Assembly: GCA_018136815.1 (NCBI GenBank)
Contig: CM030936.1
Span: forward strand, 3,920,474 to 3,984,473
Reading direction: 5' to 3'
Length of the DNA stretch: 64,000 nucleotides
Source of the DNA: Isochrysis galbana
Lineage: Eukaryota; Haptophyta; Isochrysidales; Isochrysidaceae
Each line of letters starts with the position of its first letter. Position 1 is the first letter of the stretch. The notes below the pieces were generated by a model that searched no databases, was not told where the DNA came from, and saw only the letters and a list, made by a program, of their open reading frames with translations. Both the position numbers and the translations under genes were made by a program. Positions 32,026 through 43,259 of the stretch are shown piece by piece.

Positions 32026-33201
32026 CGCGCCGGCGCCGGCCTCGCGAGGGCTCTGCTGCCGCCACAGTCCAGACAGAGCAGCAACAGAGTGGGGGGCAGG
32101 CGGCCCATGCGCCCCTCCCCCCATTGGGAATTCTTCACCTAAAGTATGATCTGAATTCTTGTACCGAGGGCCCCTCCTGAGCTACAAGCGGCACAGCCTA
32201 TCCCCTCCCCTCAGCGCACCGCCACGATCGCACCCCCTCGTCATAGATTTCTCCTCCTCGTTGCGCACAATTAAATCTCTGCGGCTTCAGAGCGCGAGTG
32301 CCCCTCTCACACTAGCTTTCTCTCTCGCTGGGGCCATACTCCCCTCCGGTATTCTTTCTCTTCCCGCGCCGCCGCAAGGAGTTCTCGTCCCCTCGTCTCC
32401 CGCCGATTCTCCATCGTTCCTCTTCTCCTTCAGTTCTCTTCATCTTCTCACTGTCCATCACGTAGACCAAATGGCGAGGGAAGGTCCGCGTGTCTCTTCC
32501 CCCGCGCAGGGAGTGGGGGGCCCGCCCTCTTTTCCTGGCAGCACTCTTCCTCTCCTCCCTCCCCCCCCCCCCCCCTCTCTCTCCCTCTCCCTCTCCCTCT
32601 TCTCTTCTCTCTCTCTCTCTCTTCTCTTCTCTCTCCTCCCCCCTCTCTCCCTCCCCCCTCTCTCTCTCCCTCTCTCCCTCTCTCCCTCTCTCCCTCTCTC
32701 CCTCTCTCCCTCTCTCCCTCTCTCCCTCTCTCCCTCTCTCCCTCTCTCCCCTTCTTTCTCTCGCCTCACCTTGGACTATGAAGACGGCTTTCCCCCCTCT
32801 CATCTCTCCCTCTCATCACTGTTCATCTCACTTCTCCGTCTTCTTACTTGAGTTAGTTCACTTCTCCAGCATTTTCTGGGTCTCTCGCTCCCACTCTCTC
32901 CTCTCTTCACAGAGAATCCAATATTCTGGCGCGATCTATTCCTCTACCGAGTGGCCCCCACTGCCCTCTCCTCCGCCCGTCGTCCCTTCCTCCCCCCCTC
33001 TCTCTCCCTCCCCCCCCCGCCCCGCTGCTGCCGTCTGTGGTCGTCGCCCTCTCCACCACTGCCACACAGCACGAGAAATCCTCTTCCCACGCCCCATTTC
33101 TCTAGTAACAACAAGGCCTCCCTCCCCCGTCCCTTCCCTTCCCTCTCGCCCCCTTCCGCCCCCCCCTCCCCCACTCCCCCAAACCTCCCGTCCTTTCCCG
33201 A
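32026..33201. other. Pyrimidine-rich intergenic region between divergent genes
   Basis: No gene. G runs at 31800-31900 lie inside the first RBX1 intron. From 32160 on, the plus strand is pyrimidine-rich, with a (CTCTCC)n array at 32640-32750 and further CT runs to 33190. The array lies upstream of the phosphatase gene on its sense strand. Frames of 160-256 codons through it are artefacts. Confidence 0.85.
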
Positions 33202-34258
33202 ATGCCAGAGGCCGGCCTCGACCGCGCGGCAGTGCAGCGCCTGCACGGCAAGTACGGTAGCCTGCCCTCCTCTCCCGGCTGGAACCGTCCCTCGCCGGGC
33301 CTCACCGACATCGAGAGCCCTCACAACTGGCTGCTGGTCGTGCTGCACCAGATGGTGAGGGAGGTGGGCTATCTCTTCCTCGGCTTCCTCTGGCTGATCC
33401 GCGGGCTGTGCAGGGCGAGAAGGGTGGCACCTGTGCTTACGGAACAACCTGCACAGCCAACCTCCTCCACCAAGACCGTCCTCTTCATCAGGCATGGAGA
33501 GGGTGAGAAGCATGGCCCAAGGAGGAGAGGGAAGGCGAGGCGTGGTGGGGAGGGAGGGAAGGGGTTATGCCCGTGGCCTGAGGCTAGTCAGTATGTGCTA
33601 GGAGGCAGATGGGCTGCTCTAACTCCCTGGTATGTGGCGCGCACTGGACACGGTCCTTGGCCGCAGCTACTGAGCGCTTGCGTGCCCGCACACACCTGGT
33701 GTAGGTAACCACAATCGATCGCTCAGGGGCTGGAAGCTCATCGACCCACCGCTCAACGAGACGGGCCTCGCGCAGGCCAAGGCTCTGCACTCTGATCTTG
33801 GTGGTGTTCACGGCCCCCTTCGTTCGGTCGAGGCCGTCATCGTGTCTCCGCTCGCGCGCGCCATTCACACAGCACAGGGTGCTTTTGGCCACGGGCCAGC
33901 CTTTGGAGGCTGCGTTGCGCCCATCAAGACCCACTGGGTCATCACCCCGTTGCTGCGCGAGCGCATGGGGGCGCCGTGTGACGAAGGTCGGCCAAAGAGC
34001 CAGCTGCTCACGGCAATGCCTGAGATCGCCGACTGGGAGGGCTTCGACACGCTCGACGAGGAGTGGTGGCCCACCGGCTTTGAGTGGGACTTGTACGACA
34101 GGATTGCCGAGCTTGAGGCCTTCATCCGCTCGCGACCGGAGTCCACCATCGCACTCGTCGGGCACGGTGGCCTCTTCACTCGTATTCTGGGCTACCACCT
34201 CAAGAACTGCGGCTATCAGTGGGCTGCATGGGAAGGAGAAGCACCCATCGCCGTCTGA
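33202..34258 (+). CDS. Histidine-phosphatase (phosphoglycerate-mutase-like) protein
   Basis: Branch-1 histidine phosphatase of unknown substrate. Exons 33202-33502 and 33705-34258 (intron 202 bases, GGTGAG/GTAG, phase 1) give 855 bases, 284 residues. The N-terminal 70 residues contain a hydrophobic helix (about 43-69, HNWLLVVLHQ...YLFLGFLWLI) that could anchor it to a membrane. The phosphohistidine motif VLFIRHGEG (His98) is joined by the splice to NHNRS, as in RHGExxHN families. Then SPLARA (Arg151), LRERMG (acid Glu186) and LVGHGGLFTR (second His254) complete the active site. It resembles plant phosphoglycerate-mutase-like proteins more than glycolytic PGM. The start is preceded by a CT tract. 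Confidence 0.9.
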
Positions 34259-35225
34259 GACCAATAGGCTACTCTTGCGGCATAAGCGAGCAAAACGGAG
34301 CAAATCCGCTCCCGGTGCCCCGACCGCCCAGCTTATCAGTTTTGCAGCAGGGTGCAGACAGACTCCTCGGGACACGAAGGCTCACCACTGAAATCGGCTA
34401 AGACCACGAGCAGCGCCGGCAACGTCTCGATTGCCCTCGGTAATTGATCGGCGGTCCGGACGCCCCAAGTATTTGGTAAGCTTCAGCTTCCTTGGTGGAG
34501 CCCTAGTGACTTGCGCCTCGACGCTGGCCTCGGCGCACCCCACCGGACTCGTTTTTACTCCCCATGGACAACTATTCGCTGGCTTGCCCACATTCTCTAC
34601 CAACCCCGCGCATCAAATCGCATTGCACTGTCCACCCTAAATCTCCATCCATCCACCGCCTCCAACGTCTTGATTGGCTTATCATGTTTTGAGAACCCCT
34701 CCACGAGTCGCTTTGGCGAGCTTGAACTCGATGCGCGATTACCGTCTGATCCAGCCTTCCAGCAAATCGTCCACACGTCAAGATAAAAGATGACATTGTG
34801 TGCGCGTGACTTGCGCGCCTATATCCATTGAACCCCTATTGCTCTCACGCACACGAGGGGCATCACGATGTGCGAAGAAGGAATTCAGCGCGGAGCGTGG
34901 TCGTGGAAACACGTGATTGGCATGACGATCTCTATCTGCGACATCCCCACTTTGCATGCCGTGCCTTGAGCCAGCAAGCTCGCCAGCTGTGGCTGTCTTC
35001 AAACTGTTGTACCTGGCCAGCCATTACAATTGCATTGAGGGAGGATGAACGTCAGGTTGTGCCGGTATATGGTAAGCCGTTTGGGCTTACAGCTCGTCTT
35101 GCGCCTGTGGATAGTATATCTTAGGGTAGTTTCGTGCCAAAAAGTACCGCTGAGAGCTGTGAAGGAGTTGCAATGGCTAGCCATAGCTGGCGTGCACCGC
35201 CCCACGTAACGCGCGCGTGCGCGCC
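34259..35225. other. Intergenic, no gene seen
   Basis: No coding signal recognised. Mixed composition, without long low-complexity tracts. Confidence 0.45.
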
Positions 35226-35366
35226 CTCACAATATGACTCCCCGCAAGGCCCACAAACCAAGCAGCCAAAGCGCGCCTTCGGCAAGCCCCTCGCCCGCGC
35301 ACGCGGCTAAGTCCCGTGGTGCCGGGGACTTGGCCGCTGGCGGCCGCTGCCCTTCCCCATAACGCA
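35226..35366 (-). repeat. Dispersed repeat, inverted relative to 53521-53655
   Basis: Read on the minus strand it contains GGGCAGCGGCCGCCAGCGGC, AAGTCCCCGGCACC, GGGACTT and TGTGGGCCTTG, matching the plus-strand copy at 53521-53655 in the same order. Length about 140 bases, with no coding content. The flanking motif ATGCGTTATGCGTTATG is found only here. Confidence 0.6.
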
Positions 35367-35445
35367 TAACGCATAACCCAGGCACCCACGACGACTGCGG
35401 CCGGTAGGCCGGCGCCCTAGCGACTCTCTTCGGGAGCCGGGGATT

Positions 35446-36179
35446 CAACCTACTTTTAGAAGGTGGGGGTGCGCGTCAATGGGGGCCTCGCGCCCCCCTC
35501 TCCCCTCTCTCCATCACGGACACCCCCCGGGGTGGGCCCGTACAATCAACCCCAGCCCCTGCCCTCTGGTAGGGGCTGGGCAATCAACATTCTGGCCCAG
35601 ACCCCTAGTGGGCGCGGGCCGCGACTCGCACTCCCACGCCCAACATGGGGCCCTGCTCTCGAGCTGACTCCCCCCCCGCATCCCTGGTCGCCAGGCAGAC
35701 AGAGGACATCGGGCGGCTCCCAAGGCCAGCAAGGCAAGCGTGGGAGAGGCAAGGGGGGGCAGGGGCTGAGCTCCAGCCTCCACTGCCCCCTGAGCTCCCC
35801 TGGCTGGCCCTTTTGGGAGCCCCCAAGGGCCTCTGAGAGCAGGCCGTGGGGCGCCGCATGGCGCATGGATGGCGGCCTATGGCGACGCGCCGCAGGGACG
35901 GAGGTGGAGGAGAACGAAGAGAGGGAGAGGGGGGGGTTTGCAACCCCCCCCCCCGATGGAGCGCAGGGACGGAGGTGGAGGAGAACGAAGAGAGGGAGAG
36001 GGGGGGGGGGGGGTTGCAACCCCCCCCCCGATGGAGTGCGGTAAGTAATGGTAATGGGCCTCGTTTGCGTTAGCAAACGGGCGGAGAAGGGCGGCTGGCG
36101 ACAGGAGGGAGATGGGGAGGGAGGGAGAGGCTCAAGGCGACTATGGGAACCCTTGTGGCAGATATCTCGAGGCGCAGTC
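35446..36179 (+). mobile_element. SINE-like retroposon (copy 2)
   Basis: Matches the copy at 22629 from its first bases (CAACCTACTTTT) through the GGGGGCCTCGCGCCCCC hairpin and the TTGCGTTAGCAAACGGGCGG hairpin to GGCGCAGTC. It carries an extra tandem duplication of about 72 bases (35892-36037) absent from copy 1. The 3' tail and target-site duplication are not recognised, so the end is set where similarity stops. Confidence 0.75.
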
Positions 36180-36988
36180 TGTGTGGTGAAGGAGTGCGAG
36201 TGCGGTGTGGTGTGTGAGTGCGAGGGGTGGGAATGGACGCATGTATGACTTGATGGAGACGCCAGGGAGAGATAGGCGGAACTAAGTGTGGGCGGAACGG
36301 GGACGGGATGAGTCGAGGGAGGGGTGCCAGGCCCGCCCGGCGTGGACCTCTCCCGAATGCTCGGATGCGAACTGAGTGACGGCAGGGGCAGACATGATGG
36401 AGGCAACGGGACCGGCGCAGATCACGAAGGAGGACGGAACAGAGGAAACAAAAGGAGAACACGATGACGATGACACGCAAGACTAACATAAACGGACCAT
36501 TTACACTAGTAACTAGTAATCGGGGGAGAACTGCCGAAAGGACGAGGAGCGAGACGGTGATAGAGGAATGAAGAGAGCTCTCGGAGCGCGGGGTTAATTT
36601 CCACGCGAGGGGGAATTTGGGAGTTGCCGGACCGAGGAGGGGTGGGAGATGGGGCGTGCTAAGTATAGCACGCATCAAAAAATATCCCTCCCCCCACCCG
36701 CAACACTCCCCCCACTGCGGGAACCCGAAGGGCGGGTCGCGCAGCGCAGATGGCGGGTGGGAAGAGAAAGGGCCGGGTCGAGTAGAAAAAAACGACGGCG
36801 TCTTCGCAAGAAAAGAACTCTTCGGGGCGTGTGCTACGTGCTACGCCCCCCAATGTGCCGAGCCCCCGAGCGCCCCGCCTCCTGTCCATACCCATGGCCC
36901 GGCGCTTGACGTCCTGGTCCCTCCCCACTCCCCATGTTCATACATTGACTGGTAAAGATCCTCAGCTCCATCCACACCACCACTGCTG
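36180..36988. other. Intergenic, no gene seen
   Basis: No supported gene. A short palindrome GCGTGCTAAGTATAGCACGC lies at 36654-36673. Confidence 0.4.
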
Positions 36989-37002
36989 CCAACAATATGC
37001 TT

Positions 37003-37779
37003 CAACTAAGTTTAAGTTTATACTTGGTTGACCCATGGGGGGGCACGAGCCCCCCCCTCTCTCCACTCCTCCCCTGCCATGGGGGAGGAACCACCCATCC
37101 TCCTGGCACGCCTGATGGCTTGCCAGGAGGCCACTGCCCTACTGACTCACTCCCTTCCCCACAGGCTCGCCCCATTCGCCCATCCTGGCCCCTCGTGACC
37201 AGCCCATCGCTCCAACCCCCCTCCCCCCCTGGTCGACAGGCAGACAGGTGCAGATTGGGGGGCCCAGAGGCTCAGGAGCGCCAGCGAGGGAGAGGCAGGG
37301 GAGGCCAGGGCCCAGCCCCAACCTCCTCTGCCCCCAGAGCTGGCCTCCAGGAGCCTCCAGGGGTCGCCAGGGGCAGCTGCAGGTCTGCCGCAGGCGCGCC
37401 ATTGCGCGTGCCTGCAGGAGAGGGGAGAGAGAGCGCGGAGAAGGGGGTGGGCGGAGCGAGAGCTCCGCTCACCGAAAAATAGGTAAGTCCCGCACCTGTT
37501 TACAGGATAAGTCGGGGCTGGGGCTGAGACCGCCGCCCACTCGGAGACACAGGAGGAAGGGGGGGAATGATCACCGGGGGGAGGCGCGGGCCACCGGACC
37601 ATATCTAAGCCCTTCACCCCTATCCCCCTACCTAGTAGTGCACGAGGGGAGTCGCCTTATGGCGCGGGGGGAGAAGGGCCGGGAGAGTGGGGGTGTAGAA
37701 AGTTTTCCTACGTGAGTAGAAAGTAGAGGGTCCACGGCCGCGTGTGCGGTGAGCCTATTGAAAGGTTAAATTTAATTTA
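37003..37779 (+). mobile_element. SINE-like retroposon (copy 3) with 14-bp target-site duplication
   Basis: The 5' end CAACTAAGTTTAAGTTTATA is followed by the GGGGGGGCACGAGCCCCCCC hairpin. The 3' tail is GGTTAAATTTAATTTA. It is flanked by CCAACAATATGCTT (36989-37002) and CCAACAATATACTT (37780-37793), one mismatch. The body is related to copies 0 and 5 (GGCTTGCCAGGAG, CAGGCAGACAGGTGCAG, CCAGCGAGGGAGAGGCAGG). Confidence 0.85.
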
Positions 37780-37878
37780 CCAACAATATACTTGGTGCTT
37801 GGCAGAAAGCGTCGCAGTCGGCCCGCGCGTGAGCAGTGAGCAGACATTGTGATGTACAAATATATACTACTGCACCGA

Positions 37879-38760
37879 CACTAATCTTATGATTGGTCGC
37901 CATGGAGGGGGGCCTCGCGCCCCCCCCCCACTCTCCACTCCCCTCATGGGGGGCGAGAACCATCCACCCCCCTGCGCTGCCTCTTGGCATGTAGGGGGGA
38001 CTCACCCAGACTGCCCAGACTCTCCCTGAGAGTCGGGCATAGATCGCACGCCCTGGCCCGCGTGCCCGCGTTGGCCTGCTTCTCGCTCTGACCAACCCCT
38101 CCTCCCCCTGGGCCCCCCTGATCAGGAGCCCCCAGCCAGCTCCTGTCGACCGGCAGGGGCTCGAGAGCCAGCGAGGGAGAGGCAGGAGGGGCCAGGGCCA
38201 TGCCCCAGCCTCACCTGCCCCCTGAGCTGTGCTCCCAAGCCCCTGCAGGCCTCCTTGGGACCTGAAGAGGGGCCGCAGGCGCGCGCCATGGGCCAGAGCC
38301 GCAGGGAAGAGAGGAGGAAGAGGGAAGAGGAAGGGGAGGGGGGAGTGGCAGCTCTCCCCTCCGGCGTTTACGTGTCTTCTCGCCCCGTTTGGGTAAGAGA
38401 AGACGGGGGCACCAGAACGAGGAGAGAAGGGCCGCGGCTCGCCGCGGCCACTCGCCTCGGCGAGAGAGATTAGCGCTTCTGGGCTCCCATTCACGAGTGC
38501 CCCCCCCCCCCCTGCGTTGTTTTTACCCGAAAGGGGTTTTCCCCCAGCGTGGACTCGAGGAGAGGACGTGTTCGGGTGCGCGGGGTCGGTGCGTGCACTG
38601 GGGGGAGGACAAATATCGAGGGGAGGGGGCAGTGCTCCCTCCCCCCGGTAGCACTCGGACACCTGGCTCCGTCGGGCATGGCGGGATTCCGGGATGGAAA
38701 AGTTGTGTCCAATTAGCTAGTGGGGTTGGCTAGGATATAACATTAATTATTTTGTTTTGT
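37879..38760 (+). mobile_element. SINE-like retroposon (copy 4) with perfect 16-bp target-site duplication
   Basis: Flanked by TATACTACTGCACCGA at 37863-37878 and again at 38761-38776 (identical). The 5' part is GATTGGTCGCCATGG plus the GGGGGGCCTCGCGCCCCCC hairpin, and the 3' tail is CATTAATTATTTTGTTTTGT. The 3' two thirds match the minus-strand copy at 48342-49212 closely, including AAACGGGG-type text and ACCTGGCTCCGTCGGGCATG. An identical target-site duplication implies a fairly recent insertion. Confidence 0.9.
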
Positions 38761-38776
38761 TATACTACTGCACCGA

Positions 38777-39674
38777 TAGTAGAAATATTGAGATGGTATG
38801 AGATGGATTGGGCGCTTTCATTCATCCGCTTTATGCTTATGCGGTTTGAGAAGGCAGCGCAGCAGCAGTAACTGCGTGCGTGTCAAATCCCAAGAGTAGC
38901 CCTTCTTTCAAACAGTTTTGGTGGCGGCAACACACGACCGCGCCGCATGCTGCCGATGCTGCATGCAAACCTCGGACGGCACTGCTCAAAGCGTGAAGTA
39001 AAACGTCGCTCACATCACATGACAGACGCTCTCCAACGTCGAGAGGAACTCGCACACGATACTTTGTACCTCACATGATGATCTTGTTTCCACCCTGTGA
39101 CGACCGCGGCGGCGGCGACGATGCTTCACGATTGGCTCGGGCCAACATGCCTCCACAGATGCTTCTTCCTGGTCAGCAGACTCGCTCGCCCGCTCATAAG
39201 GTGACGAGGATGCAGAATGGGAGCACCAACATGAAATCCCAACAAATCACGGAAGTCTCTAGAGTACAATATCCAAGCATCTAATAGATCTCCCCAGGCC
39301 AACCTCTGAAGATTTCACCATCGGAGAAGGAGTAGTGGCAAACAGAAATGTGGAGTGGGTTGCAGACGTCTTGTTCGGCGACTACTTGGCCCGGACTCAT
39401 CCGTCCTCCTCGTTTAGACGCCGTAGCATTCGGCACACAGACTTCGAAATGTTGATGCCAGACTTCCAAATGTCGATGCCATCGATCTCGGCTAAGCACC
39501 GCCCCATCTTGTGGCACTATGGTGCACACGCGCACAGACGAAAACCGCCCAACGATGACCCCGAACCGTGCCTTGTAAGGCGCAGCCTTCGAAACGAGCT
39601 GGGCACGAAAGCGCAAATCAGCCGTGACATTTCTTAGTCGATGTGACGTCACTTCTTGTAGAGGACCTTAGATA
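38777..39674. other. Intergenic, no gene seen
   Basis: Unrecognised open frames only. A small 21-base near-duplication (ACTTCGAAATGTTGATGCCAG / ACTTCCAAATGTCGATGCCA) lies near 39443-39482. Confidence 0.45.
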
Positions 39675-40841
39675 TTAGCGCACAAACGGATTGACGGCGC
39701 CGAAGGGATCGGGTGCTGGAGCAGGAGCCGCCATGGGAGGCATACCAAAGGGGTCATCAGCAGGGAGTGGTGATGACATGAAATTTGATGGTGGGGAGGT
39801 GAAGAGGGAGGACGAGTTGCCACTCATTGTTGAGCTGGGCTGCTGCATCATTGGTTGGTGCATGGGCTGGTTGAAAGTGCCCATACCACCAGCCATGCCG
39901 CCACCACCCATACCGCCGCCCATACCGCCGACACCCATACCACCACCCATAACGGCGCCGCCCATAGCGCCGCCACTCATACCACCACCCATACCGCCGC
40001 CCATACCGCCGTAGCCGCCACCCATGCCGCCGTAGCCTCCGACGTTGTGCTGTTGCATCATTCCGGACTGTTGCATCCCCATTGGCGGGACTTGCGACAT
40101 CCCCATATGGCTGCCCATGGGCATGGCACCCATGGGCATGGCACCCATGGCTTGCTGCTGCTGCTGCTGCATGCCGTACGGGCGCTGCGCCATGTGCTGG
40201 TTTTGGAAGCCCTGACCGGTCCTAGGGGCTGGTGGCGCCGCCGGTGCTCCCACGGCAAAAAGAGCGTCCAGATCATTGAGTGGATTGGTTGGGGCTGGCG
40301 GTGGCGCCGAGCCTCCCAGCAGATCCGTCGCTGCTGCTGCTTGCATGGGCGGGGGCTCCTCACCGCCCCCAATCAGATCTGGCTCCGCCTCCAGGCGTGA
40401 AATCTCGAGTGCACGGCGCAGCTGCTCCTCCTCATCGTCCTCGCCCCCGGGCGGTGCGCGCGGGGGCGGGGGGCGGGCGCGGCGGGCATTCTCCTCATCA
40501 ATCGAGGCGGAAATAGCCATCGCGAGCTCAAGATCCTCCCTCTCACGTGCCTCCGCCTCCGCCTCGCGCCTCGCACGCTCAGTCGCCTCTGTGTCATACC
40601 CAGGCTGCTGCTGCGGGCGTGCGGCGTATCCAGGATAAGCAGGCGCAGCGTAGGACTGCGGGGTCTTGCGGCGTGCACCGAGGGGCGAACCCGTGGAGGA
40701 GGACTGGTTGTAGGGCGAGGCAAACGGGTCTGCGCCGTACTGCGAGGAGGCGAGGGGCGTGTCTCCATCCTCGTCGTCTTCTAGGCGCATCTTGGGGTTC
40801 TTGCCGCGCAGCTTGTTCAGGTCCTTCTTGAGCCCCTTCAT
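39675..40841 (-). CDS. UIM- and DPF/NPF-containing endocytic adaptor (epsin-like, no ENTH domain)
   Basis: Likely a clathrin/ubiquitin adaptor of the endocytic or endosomal path. ATG 40841, 388 residues, single exon. Two ubiquitin-interacting motifs are clear: residues 101-117 (EDLELAMAISASIDEE) and 136-153 (EEQLRRALEISRLEAE), each with the acidic start and the Ala...Ser core. AP-2/EH-binding peptides follow: DPF at 38-40, DPFG twice near the C-terminus and NPF in the final NPFVR. DLIGG and DLLGG resemble clathrin-box or GGA-type motifs. The centre is poly-Gln and Met/Gly-rich repeats (MGAMPMGAMPMG; GGMGGGM). The N-terminal 20 residues are basic, but there is no ENTH domain, so this is an epsin tail without the head. 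An upstream exon hidden in the G-rich tract cannot be excluded. Confidence 0.8.
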   Translation of the reverse strand: MKGLKKDLNKLRGKNPKMRLEDDEDGDTPLASSQYGADPFASPYNQSSSTGSPLGARRKTPQSYAAPAYPGYAARPQQQPGYDTEATERARREAEAEAREREDLELAMAISASIDEENARRARPPPPRAPPGGEDDEEEQLRRALEISRLEAEPDLIGGGEEPPPMQAAAATDLLGGSAPPPAPTNPLNDLDALFAVGAPAAPPAPRTGQGFQNQHMAQRPYGMQQQQQQAMGAMPMGAMPMGSHMGMSQVPPMGMQQSGMMQQHNVGGYGGMGGGYGGMGGGMGGGMSGGAMGGAVMGGGMGVGGMGGGMGGGGMAGGMGTFNQPMHQPMMQQPSSTMSGNSSSLFTSPPSNFMSSPLPADDPFGMPPMAAPAPAPDPFGAVNPFVR

Positions 40842-40844
40842 CGC

Positions 40845-41590
40845 GTCGAGGGGGGGGCGGGGCGGGCGGGGGGGGCTGGGCCGGGGAGGGGGGGGGTGCT
40901 GTTGTGGGTCCCGCGAGAGTGGGAGAGAGGAGGAGAGAGAGGAGGAAGAGAGGAGGAAGAGAGGAGGGGGGGGATAGGGGGATAGATAGAAAAGGCGGAG
41001 AGGGAGGGAGAAAGAGAGGGAGGGAGGGAGAGAGAGGGAGGAAGGGAGGGGAGGGAGAGCTGAGCGCAGAGGAGAGACCTAGAAGTTCCTCCATGGAAAT
41101 GAAAGAAATGAGGGGACGAAGGGCAGGAAAGAAGGGAAATGTGGCGTCGATGAGAGGGAGAGAGAGCGAGCGAGAGAGACAGAAGAAGGGAAGGGGAGAA
41201 GAAGAAAAGTCGAAGCGGGGGGGTCTGGAAGGGGAAAGAAGAGAGATGGGGAGAGAGTGATGAGAGATTGTGAGCGGGGAGAGAGCGAGAGAGCCGCTGG
41301 AGAGCGGGAGAGGAGAGAAGGTGGACACAAAGGGGTTATCAGGGCCGAGAAGACGCAGAAAGAAAGGGAAAGGGAGAGGGAAGTGCTGCGGGGGGGGGGG
41401 GGGGGAGGGGGAGGGGGGGGGCGAGCCGCGGCCGACGGCGGCGGCGCGGGGGGGGGAGGGGTCGTCTGCCCCCCCCCCCCCCCCCCCCCCCCCCGCCCCC
41501 CCCCGCCCCCCCCCCTGGCCCCCCACCAACAACACACAGCCGCTGCCCCCCCCCCCCCCCCCCTTCCTCCTATCCCCCCCCCCCCGCTCC
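40845..41590. repeat. Homopurine tract with long G run and C run able to pair
   Basis: GA-rich DNA upstream of the adaptor gene, leading to a G-rich run at 41388-41429 and a C-rich run at 41468-41525, with further C runs near 41546-41563 and 41574-41585. The G and C runs are about 45 bases apart and could form a hairpin or quadruplex/i-motif structures. Open frames crossing it are artefacts. Confidence 0.9.
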
Positions 41591-42460
41591 CTCCTCAACC
41601 TTGTTTCCGATCTACGCTTACTTCCGTATGGCGTCCTCGACTCGCGACTCGGGACGAGGACGACTCACGTTTACTTCCTTAAGGTGGTAGGCGGGTGGCC
41701 GCGGGAGGGGGGGGCGGGGGAGGAGGGGAGAGGAGGGGGGGCTCTCCCGCCAGAGCCGACACAGCATGGTTGGATGATAAGCAGGAGAAAACACATGAAA
41801 AAACGAGGAAACTGAGATGGGGGAATGCGGCTGTGTGGAAGCTGTCCACCTAAATCTTATGAACGGACGAAACGCTTAGTGAAGACCAGTAGCGCGCGGT
41901 AGCGCGCGGGCGGCCGCGCAGCCAGTGCCAGTACGGCCTCCATGCTGCTGGAGCCCGACTGCAGCATGCTGTATGCACAGGATGGCGGCCCACACACCAC
42001 ACGGACCTCGGCCACCAGCGCCCCCGCCCCAATCGGCGAAGTCGCCCCCCCCAATATTCGTAGGGCAACAGGTGTTGGTGGCGAAGCGTCTGGTTCAGCA
42101 GAGCCGCGCACGACGGTTGTGCTGTGCCTGCTGTGTCAGCACAAGGAGCCTGAGGTGCAGGAGAGTGCACAGAAGGCGGGTCATGTTGCCGTGTGCACCG
42201 CCCTATGGCGCGACGGCCGCTATCGTAGACGTGGAGGCAAGCCGGACAAGCAGTCATGTGCTGGTCCCCACATCCAGTCGTACGCACCACATGCATGGTC
42301 GCTGAAGCAGAAGAAGTACCGGCGCTCCTTTTTTTACACGACGGTGGCGCGGAAGCTCGGAGTCACGGGTGTTGGGTATCGTGCGCGGCACACTGCCTGC
42401 GTCACCGGACGCATCTCAGAGCTGTTTGGGGCATCTGAAGTTGGATTGGTCCCATAGGCC
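41591..42460. other. Unassigned ORFs on both strands
   Basis: Two overlapping frames look more protein-like than their surroundings: a minus frame at 41857-42111 (LRILGGATSPIGAGALVAEV; ends RYRALLVFTKRFVRS) that could be a last exon, and a plus frame at 41942-42457. Only one can be real. Neither shows a domain I recognise, and no splice partner could be placed. Confidence 0.25.
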
Positions 42461-43059
42461 ATTTACGTGTCCATTTTCGCTGTGGCATTTCAGGAGTGGG
42501 GGGGTCTGCATGTGCATATGAGGGCGATCCATGCATGCCATCTTTACATGCAACATAAGGTCCAGTCTTTGGCGCAAAAAAATGGTATTAATTCGGCCTA
42601 ATGCCTCCCAAGTAGACCCACCTCGGTGGGAATGGAGTCTTTGGAGGTTTTCCCAAAAGTAGGGTGTCATGTGTGGGGGGTTGGAAGCTCAATTAACATC
42701 TGCAAAGGTGGTGTAGCGGGGTTCTTTTTGTTATTAGGAAGTTTGGTTATCACCTCTTTGGTTGGCAGACTCCCCAAGTGCACCCACCCACGCGCACATA
42801 CGGCCTTCAAATCCTACATCACACGCCACAAAACACATTCACACGACGCTCACAACGGAATTACAATCAGAGTCAGAGTCGCATTCCCGCTCGCGCTCCT
42901 CGCCGTCGGCCTGCCCCTCAGCCACCCAGCTGCACACACACACCTACTAGTCTCACAGGTTCTCCCGTCACTACCTAATACGGCCCTTAACCCTTAACTT
43001 CCCTCCCTCCACCTGTTCCCTGCCCCCCTTCATTCCTTTTTCTTCGGTTTACGGGGTCC
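42461..43059. other. Intergenic, no gene seen
   Basis: Mixed-composition DNA with CACACA-rich parts at 42780-42950. No supported gene. Confidence 0.4.
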
Positions 43060-43074
43060 GGCCTTGATGCGCTA

Positions 43075-43259
43075 CCTAAGGCACGGGCCGCGTGGCGCGA
43101 CCGGGGTCGCACGCACCTGCTTAGCCTTTGTGGGCGGACGCGGCCGCTTCGCCAGCGACTGGTCCATGGGGGTAGGGAGGCAACCCTTGGCGGGGGCGAC
43201 CCGGAGGAGAGGGGAGTCACGCTGGCGCGCTCTATCGCAACAAAGTATAAACTTAGTTG
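43075..43259 (-). repeat. Dispersed repeat with SINE-like 5' end (copy 6)
   Basis: On the minus strand it begins CAACTAAGTTTATACTTTG, the same 5' end as SINE-like copies 3 and 5, but the body differs: GTCGCTGGCGAAGCGGCCGC, GACCCCGGTCGCGCC and CGGCCCGTG. This body matches 58605-58785. The 3' end is not defined. Confidence 0.65.

Noticed and set aside
32312-32803. Arg-Glu-Gly repeat ORF
   Set aside because: A direct translation of the (CTCTCC)n array.
41257-41815. ORFs of 141-181 codons across poly-G/poly-C
   Set aside because: Poly-Gly/poly-Pro artefacts.
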